From NCBI GenBank assembly GCA_026724425.1, contig JAIUCV010000003.1:57491088-57555087 (forward strand): DNA of 64,000 nt. The letters are read 5' to 3'. Each line of letters starts with the position of its first letter. The stretch's first letter is position 1. This DNA is from Erythrophleum ivorense (Eukaryota > Streptophyta > Magnoliopsida > Fabales > Fabaceae). Below the pieces are notes generated by a model. The model was given only the letters and a program-made list of their open reading frames with translations, had not been told where the DNA came from and made no database searches. Positions 11,898 through 24,317 of this stretch are shown here, piece after piece. Made by a program: the position numbers and the translations under genes.

Positions 11898-14800
11898 TCC
11901 GGACAAGCTACAAAAATAATAACAAAATTGAATTAACAAAAATACAAACAAAAAAAGAACAAAAGAAAGAAAATAGAAAAATAGGAGAAAATGAAAAAAA
12001 AAAGAGAGCTTTAGAAAAACAAAAAAAATAATAAATAAATAAAAATAAAAATAAAAAATATATAAAAAACCCTAAGCGATAAAAAAAATCAAATCAAATC
12101 AAAAAAATCAAAAAAGGAAAAATAAAAAAAAAAGAGAAAAAATAAAGCAAAAAAAAATCAAAATTAGAAAAAAAATAAATGTAAAAAAAAATGTAGAAGG
12201 GCCAAAACGCAGGTAACCCTGCGTTTTGACCCAGACCCTGTTTTGACCCACTTTCGGGCGTCTGCCTCGTGCCAGTAGGAAGCAGAGAGGCAGATAGACA
12301 CAGACAAATGCAGAAAAGGAGGGAAGCAGAAACGAAAACACGAAACAGAGAGGAAAAGGACGCATCTCTAAGATTCAGAAAAGAGGAAAAGAGCAGAGCT
12401 GAGACAGAAAGGGAGAGATCGAGGAGGAATGGTTTTCTGGAGAAAAGGGGAAGCCTTCTGATTTAAAGGCTGAGACTCGAGAGAAGGGAAAGGTGGAAAT
12501 TTGGGGGGTTCGAGAGAGAGGCTGGATTCGAATCGAAGGAGAAATAGAAAGGGAGCGACTGGAGGGGTGAAAAGCAAGAGGAAAGGCAGAGAGAAGAGAT
12601 GGAGATGGGGGGCTGATTGGCTTTGAGGATCGAAAAAATTGGAGAAGGAGCCTAAAAAACAATTGATTGAGAAAACAGAAAAGAGAATTTTCGATTTGAG
12701 AAAAGGGTCCTGAGGCGAGAAAACGGAGAGGGAGAAATCGGGAGAGAGCCCGAAAGGAAAAGAAGTGAGAAAACAAGAGTGAGTTTGAGATTGAAAGGAG
12801 AGACCTCGAGACCGGAATATGAAAAGCGAGAGATTAGGAGGTGATTTGAAGAGGAAGAACAAAAGCCAAAACTCACTTAGAGGTACGTAGAGGCATTTCG
12901 TTGATTTCTACTCATATCCTAGTCTGCTACTTGCTGGAAATTGCATATTGGGTTTATTCTGCTTGCTGGTTTTTGATTCTGCCGCATTGATTCCAGAATC
13001 CAACCTTTTTCTGCTGATGGGTGTCTTGGTTACCATGTTTTGAATTCCACCTTTTTGGTTCTGACTTTACTCGAAAAATCATAATATACTTATGAATGGA
13101 ATGATCGAACTGCAAAGTTCGCCAGTCTCAAGCCCGAATTTAGGATGGTCATGGTTTGTGATTTATTAATTTAGCCTGATTCTCTTTTCGAAAAAAAAAG
13201 CTTATGTGAATGTATATTGTTGGTTCCGGTTCTGTGTCTGATGTAGAGTTCTGCACCGTGTTGCAGCAGGCTTCTTAATCATGTTGTTTGGCACCTAAGT
13301 GCACCGTAGATGAATGAGTGTTTATTGTTAATTTAGCCTGATTTTCTTTTCAAAAAAAAAAAAAAGCTTATGTGAATGTATATTGTTGGTTCTGGTTCTG
13401 TGTCTCATGTAGAGTTCTGCACCTTGTTGCTACAAGCTTCTTAATCATGTTGTTTGGCACCTAAGTGCACCGTAGATGAATGAGTTCTGATGCTATTAGC
13501 ATGACTTAACTCGGGCTTTAAAATCTAAATTTTGCAATTAGATCCTATTCAGAATATGCCTGCTATGCCTGTTGAAATTAGCATGATTTGGTTTAAGTTT
13601 GAGTCAAAATCTCGAAATCAAACCTGCTTAGAGTATGCCTACTCCTGTGGTGATTTTTAGTGTGATTTCAACTTGATTCCTAGCTTGAATTCTGTCAAGT
13701 GTTCTTAGTGGCCCCAATGATATTTGTACGCATTTTTTTAGCACATTTTTAGTATAAAATTGGTTCGGAAGTCATGGAAACACTTGTTGCCCACTCATTT
13801 GTGTTATAGTTCATTAGCACAATAACTTCTGTTCCTTTTGTTTCTGGTATGTGTGAGGCTGATGAATTGGTGAAGGGAAGAAAATGCGAAGCTGTGCAGA
13901 AATGAGGTGGTGGCAAGGTAAGATACTCCATAGGTCGAGGCAAGGTGCTCCAGGGAAGGAAAGGATCATGCAGCAGCAGATTCAAGGTACCAAAAGACTT
14001 AGGAAAGGCATAAGGAAGGTGAGAGATGAAGGCCCACTCGAGAAGGCTAGCTGGTTTTGTATTTCAATTCACATGTTTCTATATTTTTATTTTTATTTTC
14101 TTAATTTTGATTTTATCTTATTTCTTCCTCTCCATACCGAATACGATGTTTAATTGGCACACAAACACACACAACACAAATATTTGGGTGTCTACGTTGC
14201 TATATTGTCATTTCTTATTTTAGTTTTCTTTTCTTTTCTTTTTTTTCATTTCACCTTTTAGAATTGCCATGTGGGATTTTTTGTCCCCTCGGACATATAG
14301 GAATCATCCAAGGATCATGTGGGGCAGTAAAGCCTCCTTGGTATCCACTAGGTATTGGATTTATATTTTAATATGGGTTGGGTTTCAACGGGCCCATGTG
14401 AAATTTTGTTTTCAAAAGGATTTCAAAAAAAAAAAAAGAGGAAAGAGAAGAAAATGAATCAAATTAGGCTTTGACAAAAAGGAATTAAATATCTTTTGTT
14501 TGGTTTGCAAAAATGAGAGAATGGTCAAATATTGTTCCAAGTCCTCGAACCAGGTAATCAACAAAATAAAAAATAATAATTTATCTAGAAGTTAAGTTTA
14601 AACCTTTTAAAACAAGAACAAAGACAAAAAAAAAAAAACAAAAGAGTCTTGCCCAATAAATAACATAAAGTTTTCAAAACTAAAATATAGTTTTTCATAT
14701 TTCCCAAAGACTTGCCTAAATCAAAAGAAAATATGAAAAAAAAATGAGGTATATCTAAAAAAAAAGGGATCAAAATAGGAGAAAGAGTAAAGAAACGGAA

Positions 14801-14900
14801 TTAATTTAGTCTTTGCAAATCAATGCATAAGAATCAATTTTAAAGTCATTTTGATCGCAATGGTCTAAATGGATCTCATGTTCTTTCTCTTAATCAAAAC

Positions 14901-14956
<56 letters not shown>

Positions 14957-15852
14957 ACAAGTAACGAAACTCAAAAAAGAATGAATAATAACAACAATAA
15001 GGGAGCGCAAATCAATCATCTAAACTCTTCTCAAACCATTTTGTTTCAAATAAAATAAAATAAAATAAAGGGAAAAATGAAATGTCAAAAAATAATAAGA
15101 AATTTAAAATGGAGAAAAGTAAAGAAGTGAAATTAATTCGGTTTTCATAAATTAAAACATACAAGGCAATTTCAAAATCGTTTTAGTTATGAAAACCTAA
15201 AAGATTTTCATATCCTTTCTCTTCTCGCCATGGTAAAAAAAAAAAGACAAAAAAAAAAGATTTTCATATTCTTTCTCTTCTCGCCATGGTAAAAAAAAAA
15301 GACAAAAAAAAGAGATGAGAAAAAAATGCAAGAAAAATTTAACCAAAAAAAAAAATTAACAAAACAAAGACTAAAGAGTAAAAACAAAAAAAACTTAACT
15401 AAAAAGAAGAAAACAAAAAAAAATTGAAAATAAAAAAAATCAAATAAAAAACCAAAGAAAAGCAACAAGAAAAAAAAAAACAAAAAACAAAACAAAACAT
15501 CAACCCTCGACCGAACTACATGGACTTTGATCTCTCTGAAGGGTACGTAGGCCCTAGGCTTTTATCCTAGGTCAAGTCTGCTCTTGTAAATAACTATTTT
15601 CTTTTGATTTTATTTCTTAAATTTCTTCCCGTTTATTCTAAATTTCATTCCTTTAATTTCTTTCACTACTTAATCTTATTTCACTTAATTTCTTTACGTC
15701 TTATGTTGCATGTGATTTGCTAAGGAGAATTAGAATAGATTAAAGGCCATAGTAATTTTGCACAACTAACTTAGGGTAACCGTTCTTAGTAACGGGTGTT
15801 GTGGGGTGCCTAACACCTTTCCCACTCACAACTGACTCCCGAATTCATTTTC
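11880..15852 (+). repeat. 3' LTR of the giant element, truncated at its 3' end
   Basis: Follows the 5' LTR base for base with small indels, including the hairpin (12,204-12,227), the 161-bp duplication and the doubled 54-bp unit. Homology stops at CATTTTCT near 15,852, equivalent to 5' LTR position about 4,019. The final ~160 bases, including the TGACA end, are absent and do not reappear downstream in the window, so this end was lost by deletion or recombination. Confidence 0.88.
14899..14954. repeat. (AAT)n microsatellite in 3' LTR
   Basis: About eighteen AAT units at the position of the compound AAC/AAT array of the other LTR. Confidence 0.95.
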
Positions 15853-17028
15853 TCACAACCTAGTAGTAGTTGCAAAGTTGAAAAGATTTTGAATCTTAGA
15901 GACATGTTGAGCCCACTCCAACCAAAAAGATGTTGATAATCAAAACTATCTCTAATGGATATGAGCTATTAAAAGTCTATATATACACAAAGATTTAAAG
16001 AGTAAATCAAAATATAAAAAGAAATAATAAGAAAGAAAGAGTCTTTGAATCACTATAAACATTGCTCAGTGTTTAGTCTATCTGCTTATTAGAAATAAAC
16101 ATTGAGTTTGGCAAGAATCTAAAAAAAGAGAGTCAATTTATTCCTTTAATTCTTGTTATAAATTTGTAAGTGATTTAGTTGAGGGTGAGTTATAGAAAAC
16201 CCTACAGTAAGTTTAAGGTGTGTTTGAAAATATGTGTTGGTTATGAGCATGTAAAACAATTGTTGTTGTAAGATTGCTATTTAGAGTGAAGAAAAATCTA
16301 TTAGAAATTTCAAGGGATTCGACACAGATTTAAGGGATTGAATAAGGATAAATCTTCATGTGATTCCCTTGCCCTTAGTCTCTTAGACCTTTTGATTAAC
16401 TTGCTTTCTCTACTTTTGAAGGATCCTGTTTTCAAATATTAAGCTAACTTTGTGATGCATTTGCTCGCTTCATTTATCATATTTCACTCTGTTGCATCAC
16501 ATAATTGTTTGCATCTTTTATTTTAGCAAAGTACGTTATATTTTATTTTACATATATATATATATATATTTTGCCTTCTCCACTTGTTTATCTACATTTC
16601 TTTAAGATTCTACTTGTCATTATTTGCTTGCTTCAATTTCTGTGTGTTAAAAATTGGAGGTCACTCTTTCTTTTACTTTTGAATTGGTAAAATTTTTTTA
16701 GATTATTTAATTTCCTTATATCACATCTATTCACTCCTTCTATATGTAATTATCATTAGGTTGAACCTTTGTTTTGCTAAAATAAGGTAGTCAAAGTAAA
16801 ACTTTCTTGTAATAATTGATGGCCTAACTTGGTTTTGTTCACACTGTATAATGGAGGGATGCAATCGCATAATATCCAAAAGTTGTGTCTTTTACAAAAC
16901 AATATGTGAAGACACAACTTCAATATAAAGTGATGACTCTTTGGTTAGGTTGTGTTTTAAGGATACATGTTTTCATGAACAATATGTCTTCACAAACTAA
17001 CACCTAATGACTCTTTAACATAACTTTT

Positions 17029-17062
<34 letters not shown>

Positions 17063-17453
17063 CCTTTGTAAACATATAATTTTCACTCTAATCCACTCTT
17101 TTATCTCTTTTTTAGATAATGTATGTTATGTAATAAATAGTTTAAAGATATACACACAAAATCTATTATTCCTTTTATTATTATTTTTGTGGGACCTTGA
17201 GTAATTCAATTTAAAAAAGTTGGTTTTAGTTTTCTAGTAAATTGCTGCTAAATGATTGATATGTTATTCAAAATAGGTAAATGAATTTGAAAGTTCTTAT
17301 TCGATTTTAAATGAAATCTAAATGAACAGCATGAAAAATAATTAACTACCCATTTGGCAAAATAATCACCCTAAAATTGCACAAATCATATATTTTCTTT
17401 TTTGGACATTGAGCTAGCAAATAGCTCAAACAATGAACATTTCAATAATTCTT
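15853..17453. other. Gene-free stretch; possible decayed retroelement LTR
   Basis: No gene seen. The part 16,020-16,430 has the flavour of a Ty1/copia LTR leader (GTGATTCCCTTGCC, repeated short phrases on 'aagggattgaa'), but I found no second copy and no primer site. AT dinucleotide runs occur at about 16,552-16,570 and 17,033-17,061. Confidence 0.35.
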
Positions 17454-18200
17454 GAGGCAGAGTTGTAGATTATCGATATGGTCACCTTTGCCTTGATTCT
17501 CTCAACCCAACAATCAATGGGTTAATAGGAATTTAGTTCAAAAGCATGTGATTTTTTAAAAGGATTTACAACATTAATGATGAATACTTTTAAATTTAGT
17601 TTTTACTCTGACTAATCCATTCAACTAAAGAATTTGAAAGGTGTTCGAGGCTTCAAGGTGAAAATGGAATGCATAGAGGAAGAGAGGTAAAATTTGATAA
17701 TTTTTATCTAGATATCAAGCACTTTCTCCTATTTTCCATCTTTACAAGATACACCACAAATGCTACGTATGGCTAGTGACATTCTTGCACTCATAGAAAA
17801 GAGTCAAATAAAAGAAATGTTACATTTATTTCCTTCAAACCATCAATGGGATCATGGAATCTTCTTGCTGCTTCTTTAATTTTGTAATTTTGGAAATGAA
17901 AGAAGAATAGGCATTTGTTTCAATGAAAGAACAATATGTCTTTAAGAACACAATCTTTGACCCTCACTTGATCATTGAGTTTGGCCCATTAGAAATAAAG
18001 GCCAAGGCATTGCCTACTTCATACTTTGATGGCCAAAGAGACTCAAATTCAATGTTGTTAACAACATTGCTATGCCTTTCATGACAATCATATTATCAAT
18101 TGTAGGTTCTCAAAACACTTATATCAATAAATCCTATTTCAACCTTAAGAGATAGTGTTATTATCTGTTTAATATTTTTCACTATTATTTTATCATTTTA
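17454..18200 (+). repeat. Duplicated block, copy 1 (upstream of metacaspase A)
   Basis: Matches 25,853-26,600 over some 700 bp at high identity, for example TTGATTCTCTCAACCCAAC, AAAAGCATGTGATTTT and GTGACATTCTTGCACTCATA. Its partner lies the same way upstream of metacaspase B, so the two blocks probably duplicated together with the genes. The best frame in the partner (26,034-26,279) is broken here, so I do not call it a gene. Confidence 0.85.
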
Positions 18201-18328
18201 ATATAAGAGATCAGTTGTAGGTTCTTAACATACTTATATTAATAAAAATCCTATTTCAACCTCAAGAGATAGTGTTATTATCAATTTAATATTTTACACT
18301 ATTTTTTTCATTTTAATATAAGAGATCG
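18100..18328 (+). repeat. 115-bp tandem duplication at the end of the block
   Basis: TTGTAGGTTCT to AAGAGATC (18,100-18,214) repeats at 18,215-18,328 with few changes. The partner block at 26,490-26,600 has a single unit, so the duplication arose only in this copy. Confidence 0.85.
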
Positions 18329-21300
18329 AATTATAAATACCTACCATTTATAATACCTATACCCAAATGTGATACGTCCTCCAAGCATTATAAAAGAGAC
18401 AAATGAAGTGGTAGGACTTGAGTCAAGGATGAGATGTACTTGGCTTAAGATCTGTATAGTGTAAAATAAAGAAAATATACATTCTTATAGACTAAGAGAT
18501 ACATTATAGCATGCATTTTATATCATTTATGCTTTTTGACCGCAATTAGGGACGTAAGTGAATAAACCCTTTTGTCATTATTCTGTGAGTCTTAGAAAAG
18601 AATAATAGTCCTTTCATTGATATCTTTATGACTTTGACAATATCATGATGTGACGGGTTAGTATATGCTACATTAGTATGTATCTAAGGGTTATGATAAT
18701 ATGACCTAAAGGAATAATGATAGGAAAGCACTTAATTTTGGTCTTAATGATATGTAAGAAAAAGAAGATATGGTTAAATATATACACATTATTCTTGCAT
18801 TTTAGACTAGTCTATTATGAAGCTATTTCAAGGAGCATCATAAGTGTGGATAAAAGGTATATTGAAGATTATAATGGTAAGGCTCTGAGTAGATTAAGCT
18901 TATAAGGGATTAGAAATGCCACATGTAAAATGTGTATATATATATATATATCTCTCTCTCTCTCTCTCTTTAGAGCATTCAAGGCACATTCATGATATAT
19001 CAAATAAATAAAAAGGTTGTTAGGCTTTTATGCTGATTCTAAAAAGAATTGTTATTATAAAAACTTCTAAACATAGTATTCAAGTAGTCATGGTAAGGAA
19101 CTTAGTATGAAATTTGAAAGGAGAGATGTATAATTTTTGTCTTCAAGAAAAATTCAGTATGAAATCATCTTATTATAGGCAAGTGGACAAATTTTGGATT
19201 TTAGGGTGTTCATGATGGGTTGATCCAATATATGACCCAACTCAATTTGTTAATTTAATTAATTGGATGAATTAAATTGTTAAGTTAATTATTATTGGAA
19301 ATTGTTGAGATAATTAACTATTAAGATAATTAATTATTATTTTGAAAGATTGAGATAATTAGTTACTATCTAATAATGAATTTAGATCTTGAATTTTTTA
19401 AAAACTCAAGATGGGCTATTATATCGTAGGTTGTCAAGATTCTCTCTTCCTAAGAGAGAGAAATAGAATATACATATGAATACCAATGTTGTGGAAATAA
19501 TAGAATACAAGAAAAACATAGAGTGAAAGAGTGACTTTTTTTAGGGGGACTTGGATGCGCTTGTTGTGGGAAAAAGACTGTGGTTTCCAAGACTAATATG
19601 ATCCAAATTATGTGTAATAAAAAATAAATTAAAAATTTACTTTTGCTGCACAAATAAGTACGCAAAACCTTTACTCTCAATATTGAACTTTTTCAAATTT
19701 GCCCATATATGTTTACAATTTCATTTTTATTCTCATTTCATTAAGTTTGATTTTAGGCACCAGAGAGTGTGGGAAAGCATAGGGGAAAATACTTTAAAGG
19801 TTTGATTTTTAATTTATTTGGATGTAGGTAAGGGAATTTTTAGTTGTTTGGGAAGTGCAATAATGAAGAGACTCGGACGTTTTTTTTTTCCACTCGATTT
19901 GGAATGAAGATTTTTTTTTGCTTTTTGGGTGTTTTTTATTTCTTAGGGAATAGAACAAAAGAAAAAGAAAATAAGAAACTAGGCATCTTCAATTTGGAAT
20001 TTTGGCATCTCCAACTTGGAATAGGACCTCTTATGCAATTTTGTTTGTAGAGAGACCCAAGCCCATCTCCACTTGTGGCTTTGGCTGTCAGATTCATCTT
20101 CCCCCATGCTGTCAAAGATACCGATGGACTTGTTCTAAATGCAATTAATTGGCGGTCAAGTGAAACACTTGGTTTCCAATCCGTTAAATCGATCAAAATA
20201 TGTAGAAGAGAGGAAGAAGAGAAGAGAAAGGGAGGAGAGGAGGGAGAAAATAATGATCAGATACTGACTAGATTTCACGTAGATACAAACCTGTTGACGT
20301 AGAAGAAATCTCTTAGTAGATTAGCAATTTAACTGATGATAGAGAGTTATTTGTACAGGGTTTAATAGTTAAATTTTTTAAGAACAAAATATTTATTTGT
20401 ACTTATCCTAAATTAAGGAAAATTTTGTGATCTAATTAGAACTATGAAGTATCTTTTAATTGAGCGAAGAGTTTCATAAAATGTCATGTATAAAGTGACA
20501 TAATATTCCCATTAATGAATAGAATTCCTCGTTCAACAAACATAGGAGCTGGCAAATTGGTAACTAAACCAAAGTTATTTAGCAAGACTTTTTTTTTTGG
20601 GTGAGGATCACCAACATGATTCCAGATGACTTTCTTGAGCTTTTTATATTCAAGAAGCCAACGACGCCAATCAAGATACACCCTTGGAAGAAGAAGGAAA
20701 AGAAAAAAAGGAATAAAAATGAAAAATTTCACTTTCAGCAGCCAAAGAAATCAGAAGTTGAGAGCATCTGGTTCTAGCTGCTTTACTGTGAGAATCAAGA
20801 AAAGCATATCTTACATGGACGCAAATGAGATGCACCATTGATTAGCACAATTTCCACTCATTTCTAGTTTTCACTCTTGAATGAAGCTGCTTTTCATATG
20901 AATTCGCCAGTGTCTTGCCTTAGGTTTTTCTCAGTGAATCTCGGCAATTGGGGCCAACTTTGCACTGGAGAACTGACAAACCTTGTACTCAGACATATCA
21001 AATATGAACATTCAGCATCCCACAATCTTGGCCTAAAACTGCGGTTTGATTCTATATCTTCTATAATTTCTCATGTCCTATTAATTCTTTCTTGGTATTA
21101 CTGTGAGTCTTTTAAAGTATCTTCAGATTTTGTTTCAAACTCAATTCTCTCTTTGAATGATCGCACTGCGTAAGTGCATTTAGGATTTTACCTTCAAAGT
21201 ACTCCCCAGAAGACTTCTCTCACAACTGAGCTAACCTTCTTGGAGAGGAATCAAAAACAAGTTATTTTGGCCCCTTGATTTCTAAGTTATGTAGTGGAGC

Positions 21301-21423
21301 ACAAATTTCAACCCTTGTAAACGCTACCTACCTACCATCATAAGAAATGCATTCACAAAGGTTAAAGTCGTTTATGTGATTTCGTTTCATCGTACGCATT
21401 TTAGTCTTCTCTCTTTCTCTCTC
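18329..21423. other. Intergenic region upstream of metacaspase A
   Basis: No supported gene. It contains a (TA)n(TC)n microsatellite (about 18,934-18,970), and an AATTAATT-rich stretch with self-complementary parts (19,240-19,400) that looks like a decayed repeat; a related AATTAATTATCT-rich stretch occurs near 53,040. A GC-richer patch (20,050-20,300) has open frames on both strands (260 and 228 bases) that I do not recognise. The promoter of metacaspase A must lie near the end of this stretch. A CT-rich leader (TCTTCTCTCTTTCTCTCTC) precedes its ATG. Confidence 0.5.
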
Positions 21424-24317
21424 ATGGAAGCTAAAATGAAATGCAGAACATGCAGAAAGGGTATTTTGCTATCCGCAAGCACTACTATACGTCGTTACAA
21501 TAATTGCCAGGGGGTTATTAGTTCGCATCCAAATGAGCAAGCAAAAGTTACCTGCACAGGCTGTGGAGGAGAGTTTATAGTGCACATAAGCACAACTGCA
21601 TACCGATGCTCTATCTGTCAAGCTGTTACTACTTCAATTTCAGGACGTGGGCAACCAAGCCAAGATAGTCAAGTTGACTGCCGGAAACAAAAACTTGGTT
21701 CCATAATGTTCAAACATGATCTGTCAGACAAAGTGATGCAAATACTGAATTATTTATATAACTATTTTAATTTGAGAGCATTGAGATTATTAAATTGTGT
21801 ACAGAAAGTTCTGTGCGAGCGTTTTCCTTTAGTTCTGCGTCACAGGGCTAACAAAGAAATGTCAATATGCAGAATCACCGGTCATTATCATCCTTATCAT
21901 CTTCAACAGGATCTTCCTTGGTCCTATCTCGCAGATGTAACAAGCGAGCAGTGCTCTGTGGAATTACCTACAGAAAAAGGAGATTCAAGCTCAAGGGAAC
22001 CATTAATGATGTTATCAACATGAGAGAGATGCTACTTAAGATATTTGAATTCCCGATAGAGTGCATACGTATCCTCACAGGTATCTCTTGAGACCTTTAA
22101 CTGATGATTCTATTTGGTCTGCAAATTTTCCGTCTGTTCATTAAGATTTTAATTTTTCTATTTGAATATCAGCAATTTTTCTGGATCCATACTATAATAA
22201 AATCTCATTGTAGTTTGTGCGAAGAATTATTTCAACTCAAAAGTTTAAACTTTTTAAGTAAAAATTCATGAATAGCTTGATAAATGAATTTTATTATAAT
22301 TTTCAACGTGCCCTTAAAACTTAATTTTAATTGAGAATGAGACAACAAGAACTGAACTTGTTATCACTTGGTTATAAAGGCTCTAACATAATGTCAAGTC
22401 TACCTCAACTCAAAAATTTAAATTATTAAGTAAAATCCCATAAATAGTTTTTTATAATCTCAAACTTTGATATTCCACAATAACTAGAGGGTATCTTTGA
22501 CTAATACTTTGTAGCTGAAGAATTAGTTATCAGTTTGTTTCTTAAAGCCTTGAAGTAATATTAATGTAATAATTATTGAAGCAATTTTCCATTAAATAGC
22601 AGGTTCTTGCTCCCTTAGCAAATGATATCTCATATCTCCCCTAAATACATGCTCAACTTTTCCTTTGTTTTCATTGTTTAAATTGTAAATATAAATCGAT
22701 ACTGAAAGATACATATTAATCTCTTTCCAATATAACCAAACCAAATTGCAGAAGAAGAGAAAGATCCACATTTAGTACCGACGAAGAAGAACATACTAGA
22801 GTCCTTAAAGTGGCTTGTGGAGGACTGCCAGCCAGGAGACTCACTGGTCTTTTACTTCTCAGGACATGGATTACAACAGCCAGATTTTAAAGAAGATGAG
22901 ATTGATGGGTTTGAAGAAACCCTGTGTCCTGTTGATTTTCTGCGAGAAGGCATGATCGTTGACAGTGATTTAAACTCTATCCTTGTTTGGCCATTAAAGA
23001 AGGGTGTCACACTTCATGCCATTGTTGATGCTTGTCATAGTGGCACAATTCTTGATCTTGCGTATGTTTATAAACCAGAAAAGTGAGTGCATTTTAGATA
23101 TTTTCTCCATTTGTTGTTCTGTTTCCATTCCAACCCTACCTCAACCCCCTTGAGTCAAAAGATTAGTCTCTGTACAATTACTGTTTCAACTGAAAAGCTT
23201 AAAGTGTTATAACTTGTGCTTGAAACTGCAGCAAGGGTCTAACTTTCAACTACTTCATTATAGAGGCTCTGATACTATATCAAAAATTATTTCAACTCAA
23301 AAGTTTGAGCGGTCTGAGAATAATTTTTATTATAATTTCTAACATTTCTTAACTGCTTGCAGCTTTAAGTGGGAGGATTACAGACCCCCTGCTAAAGAGC
23401 CTATGAGAAAACATACAAGTGGTGGTCTGGCCATTTGTTTTAGTGCTTGTGAAGATAATCAGCTGGCTGTTGATACAACGGTAAAAATCTAGAGTTTTTT
23501 TTTTAACCTTACCATGCAATGTAGATACTTATTTACGACTTGAGTTGTGACCATCCTATGCAGGCTTTTAAAAAGGGAATGAATGGTGTTATGACCTATC
23601 TTTTCATAAAAACAATCAAAGAAAACTTGGAATTAACATATGGGGGAATACTGGAAAAGATGCAAGAGGGAATTGAAAAGATTAAACAAAACAAACGTCC
23701 TGCCAGTATCTGTCATCGTGTTTTCCAGCAAAATATTTCACAGGTTGGCTTCCATCCCCCTTAATTGCCATTAGTTTTAAGAAGAATTTATCCTACGATA
23801 CTGTTTAGCAGGTGATGTAATGTCGTTGTTTGACCCTTTACCTATAAACTTAAGCATCTAGGTAGGTTGATAAATATCAAACATAATCTTTAAAATCCCG
23901 TGTTATGTAAGTAGTGGATATGACTCTTCCAAAGTGTAAGTCTCAAGCAAGCAAGTGGTTGCTTTCTGCACATTGCAGAGCTTCATCCTATCAATATGAA
24001 GTATGGTTGATGAACAATTGTGGTAACCTATCATGTTTTTCTAGAATCAGAATTTTCCCTCTTTAATTTCTAGAGCACAGAATCTGATTATATATAATTC
24101 ATCAATCATATATGAGAGGAGCTACGGGTTACCTCCTAAGCAGTATTAAGAATATCCTGTAAGCTAGTTTCATCATTCAACACTCATTCGAAATCATAAT
24201 TAGCAATTTCTGATTTGCATTAACATGATGAAATTGAATTTATGTGGAGATTTGCAGGATCCTATTATATCATCATCTGAAAAATTTGATGTTTATAAGA
24301 GGAGATTTACTATGTGA
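21424..24317 (+). CDS. Type I metacaspase A (LSD1-finger cysteine protease), six exons
   Basis: Predicted cysteine endopeptidase cleaving after Arg/Lys, of the plant type I metacaspase family linked to cell-death control. Proposed exons: 21424-21732 (a donor at 21673 is the alternative), 21873-22080, 22752-23082, 23363-23480, 23564-23743, 24258-24317; all junctions are GT-AG and keep frame, giving 401 aa (381 with the alternative). The ATG at 21424 starts just before the first finger. Residues 7-28 are a damaged LSD1 finger (C7, C10, C28, but Tyr25 where Cys is expected); residues 44-65 are an intact one (C44, C47, C62, C65). The p20 domain begins near K127 and has the catalytic His in SGHG (codon 22,865) and Cys in DACHSG (codon 23,033). 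Odd points: Thr replaces Cys in LKGCxND, and VDS replaces the usual VDD, a calcium-site position. It ends EKFDVYKRRF, like its neighbour. The product and catalytic motifs are clear; the exon 1 donor is uncertain. Confidence 0.88.
22205..22480. repeat. Dispersed repeat remnant in intron 2 of metacaspase A
   Basis: TTTCAACTCAAAAGTTTAA with a following TTATTATAATTT segment occurs here, again as CTCAACTCAAAAATTTAAA (about 22,414), and in intron 3 (ATTTCAACTCAAAAGTTTGA, about 23,287). This wording is common in plant dispersed repeats. It explains the length of intron 2 (671 bp). Confidence 0.55.

Larger units (their letters stand above)
31..15852 (+). mobile_element. Giant non-autonomous LTR retrotransposon (LARD-like, Gypsy/Ogre-like ends)
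   Basis: Two direct repeats of about 4 kb (31-4182 and 11,880-15,852) flank a 7.7 kb interior. The 5' repeat begins TGTGAACACC and ends GGTGTGACA, so it has the TG...CA ends of an LTR. It is followed at once by a primer-binding-site-like sequence. The 3' repeat is preceded by a purine-rich tract. The interior has no reading frame above about 90 codons and no gag, protease, integrase, RT or RNase H motif that I can find, so the element would need proteins in trans. The LTR size and PBS sequence resemble Ty3/Gypsy Ogre/TAT-type elements; this assignment is from memory of the family and is an inference. The two LTRs differ at roughly one base in twenty where I compared them by eye, so the insertion is not recent. 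No target-site duplication can be tested because the 3' LTR has lost its end. Confidence 0.85.

Noticed and set aside
21376..22023. Metacaspase A as a frameshifted pseudogene
   Set aside because: The apparent break is resolved by a GT-AG intron, and all later junctions keep phase to a stop at the family's usual end.
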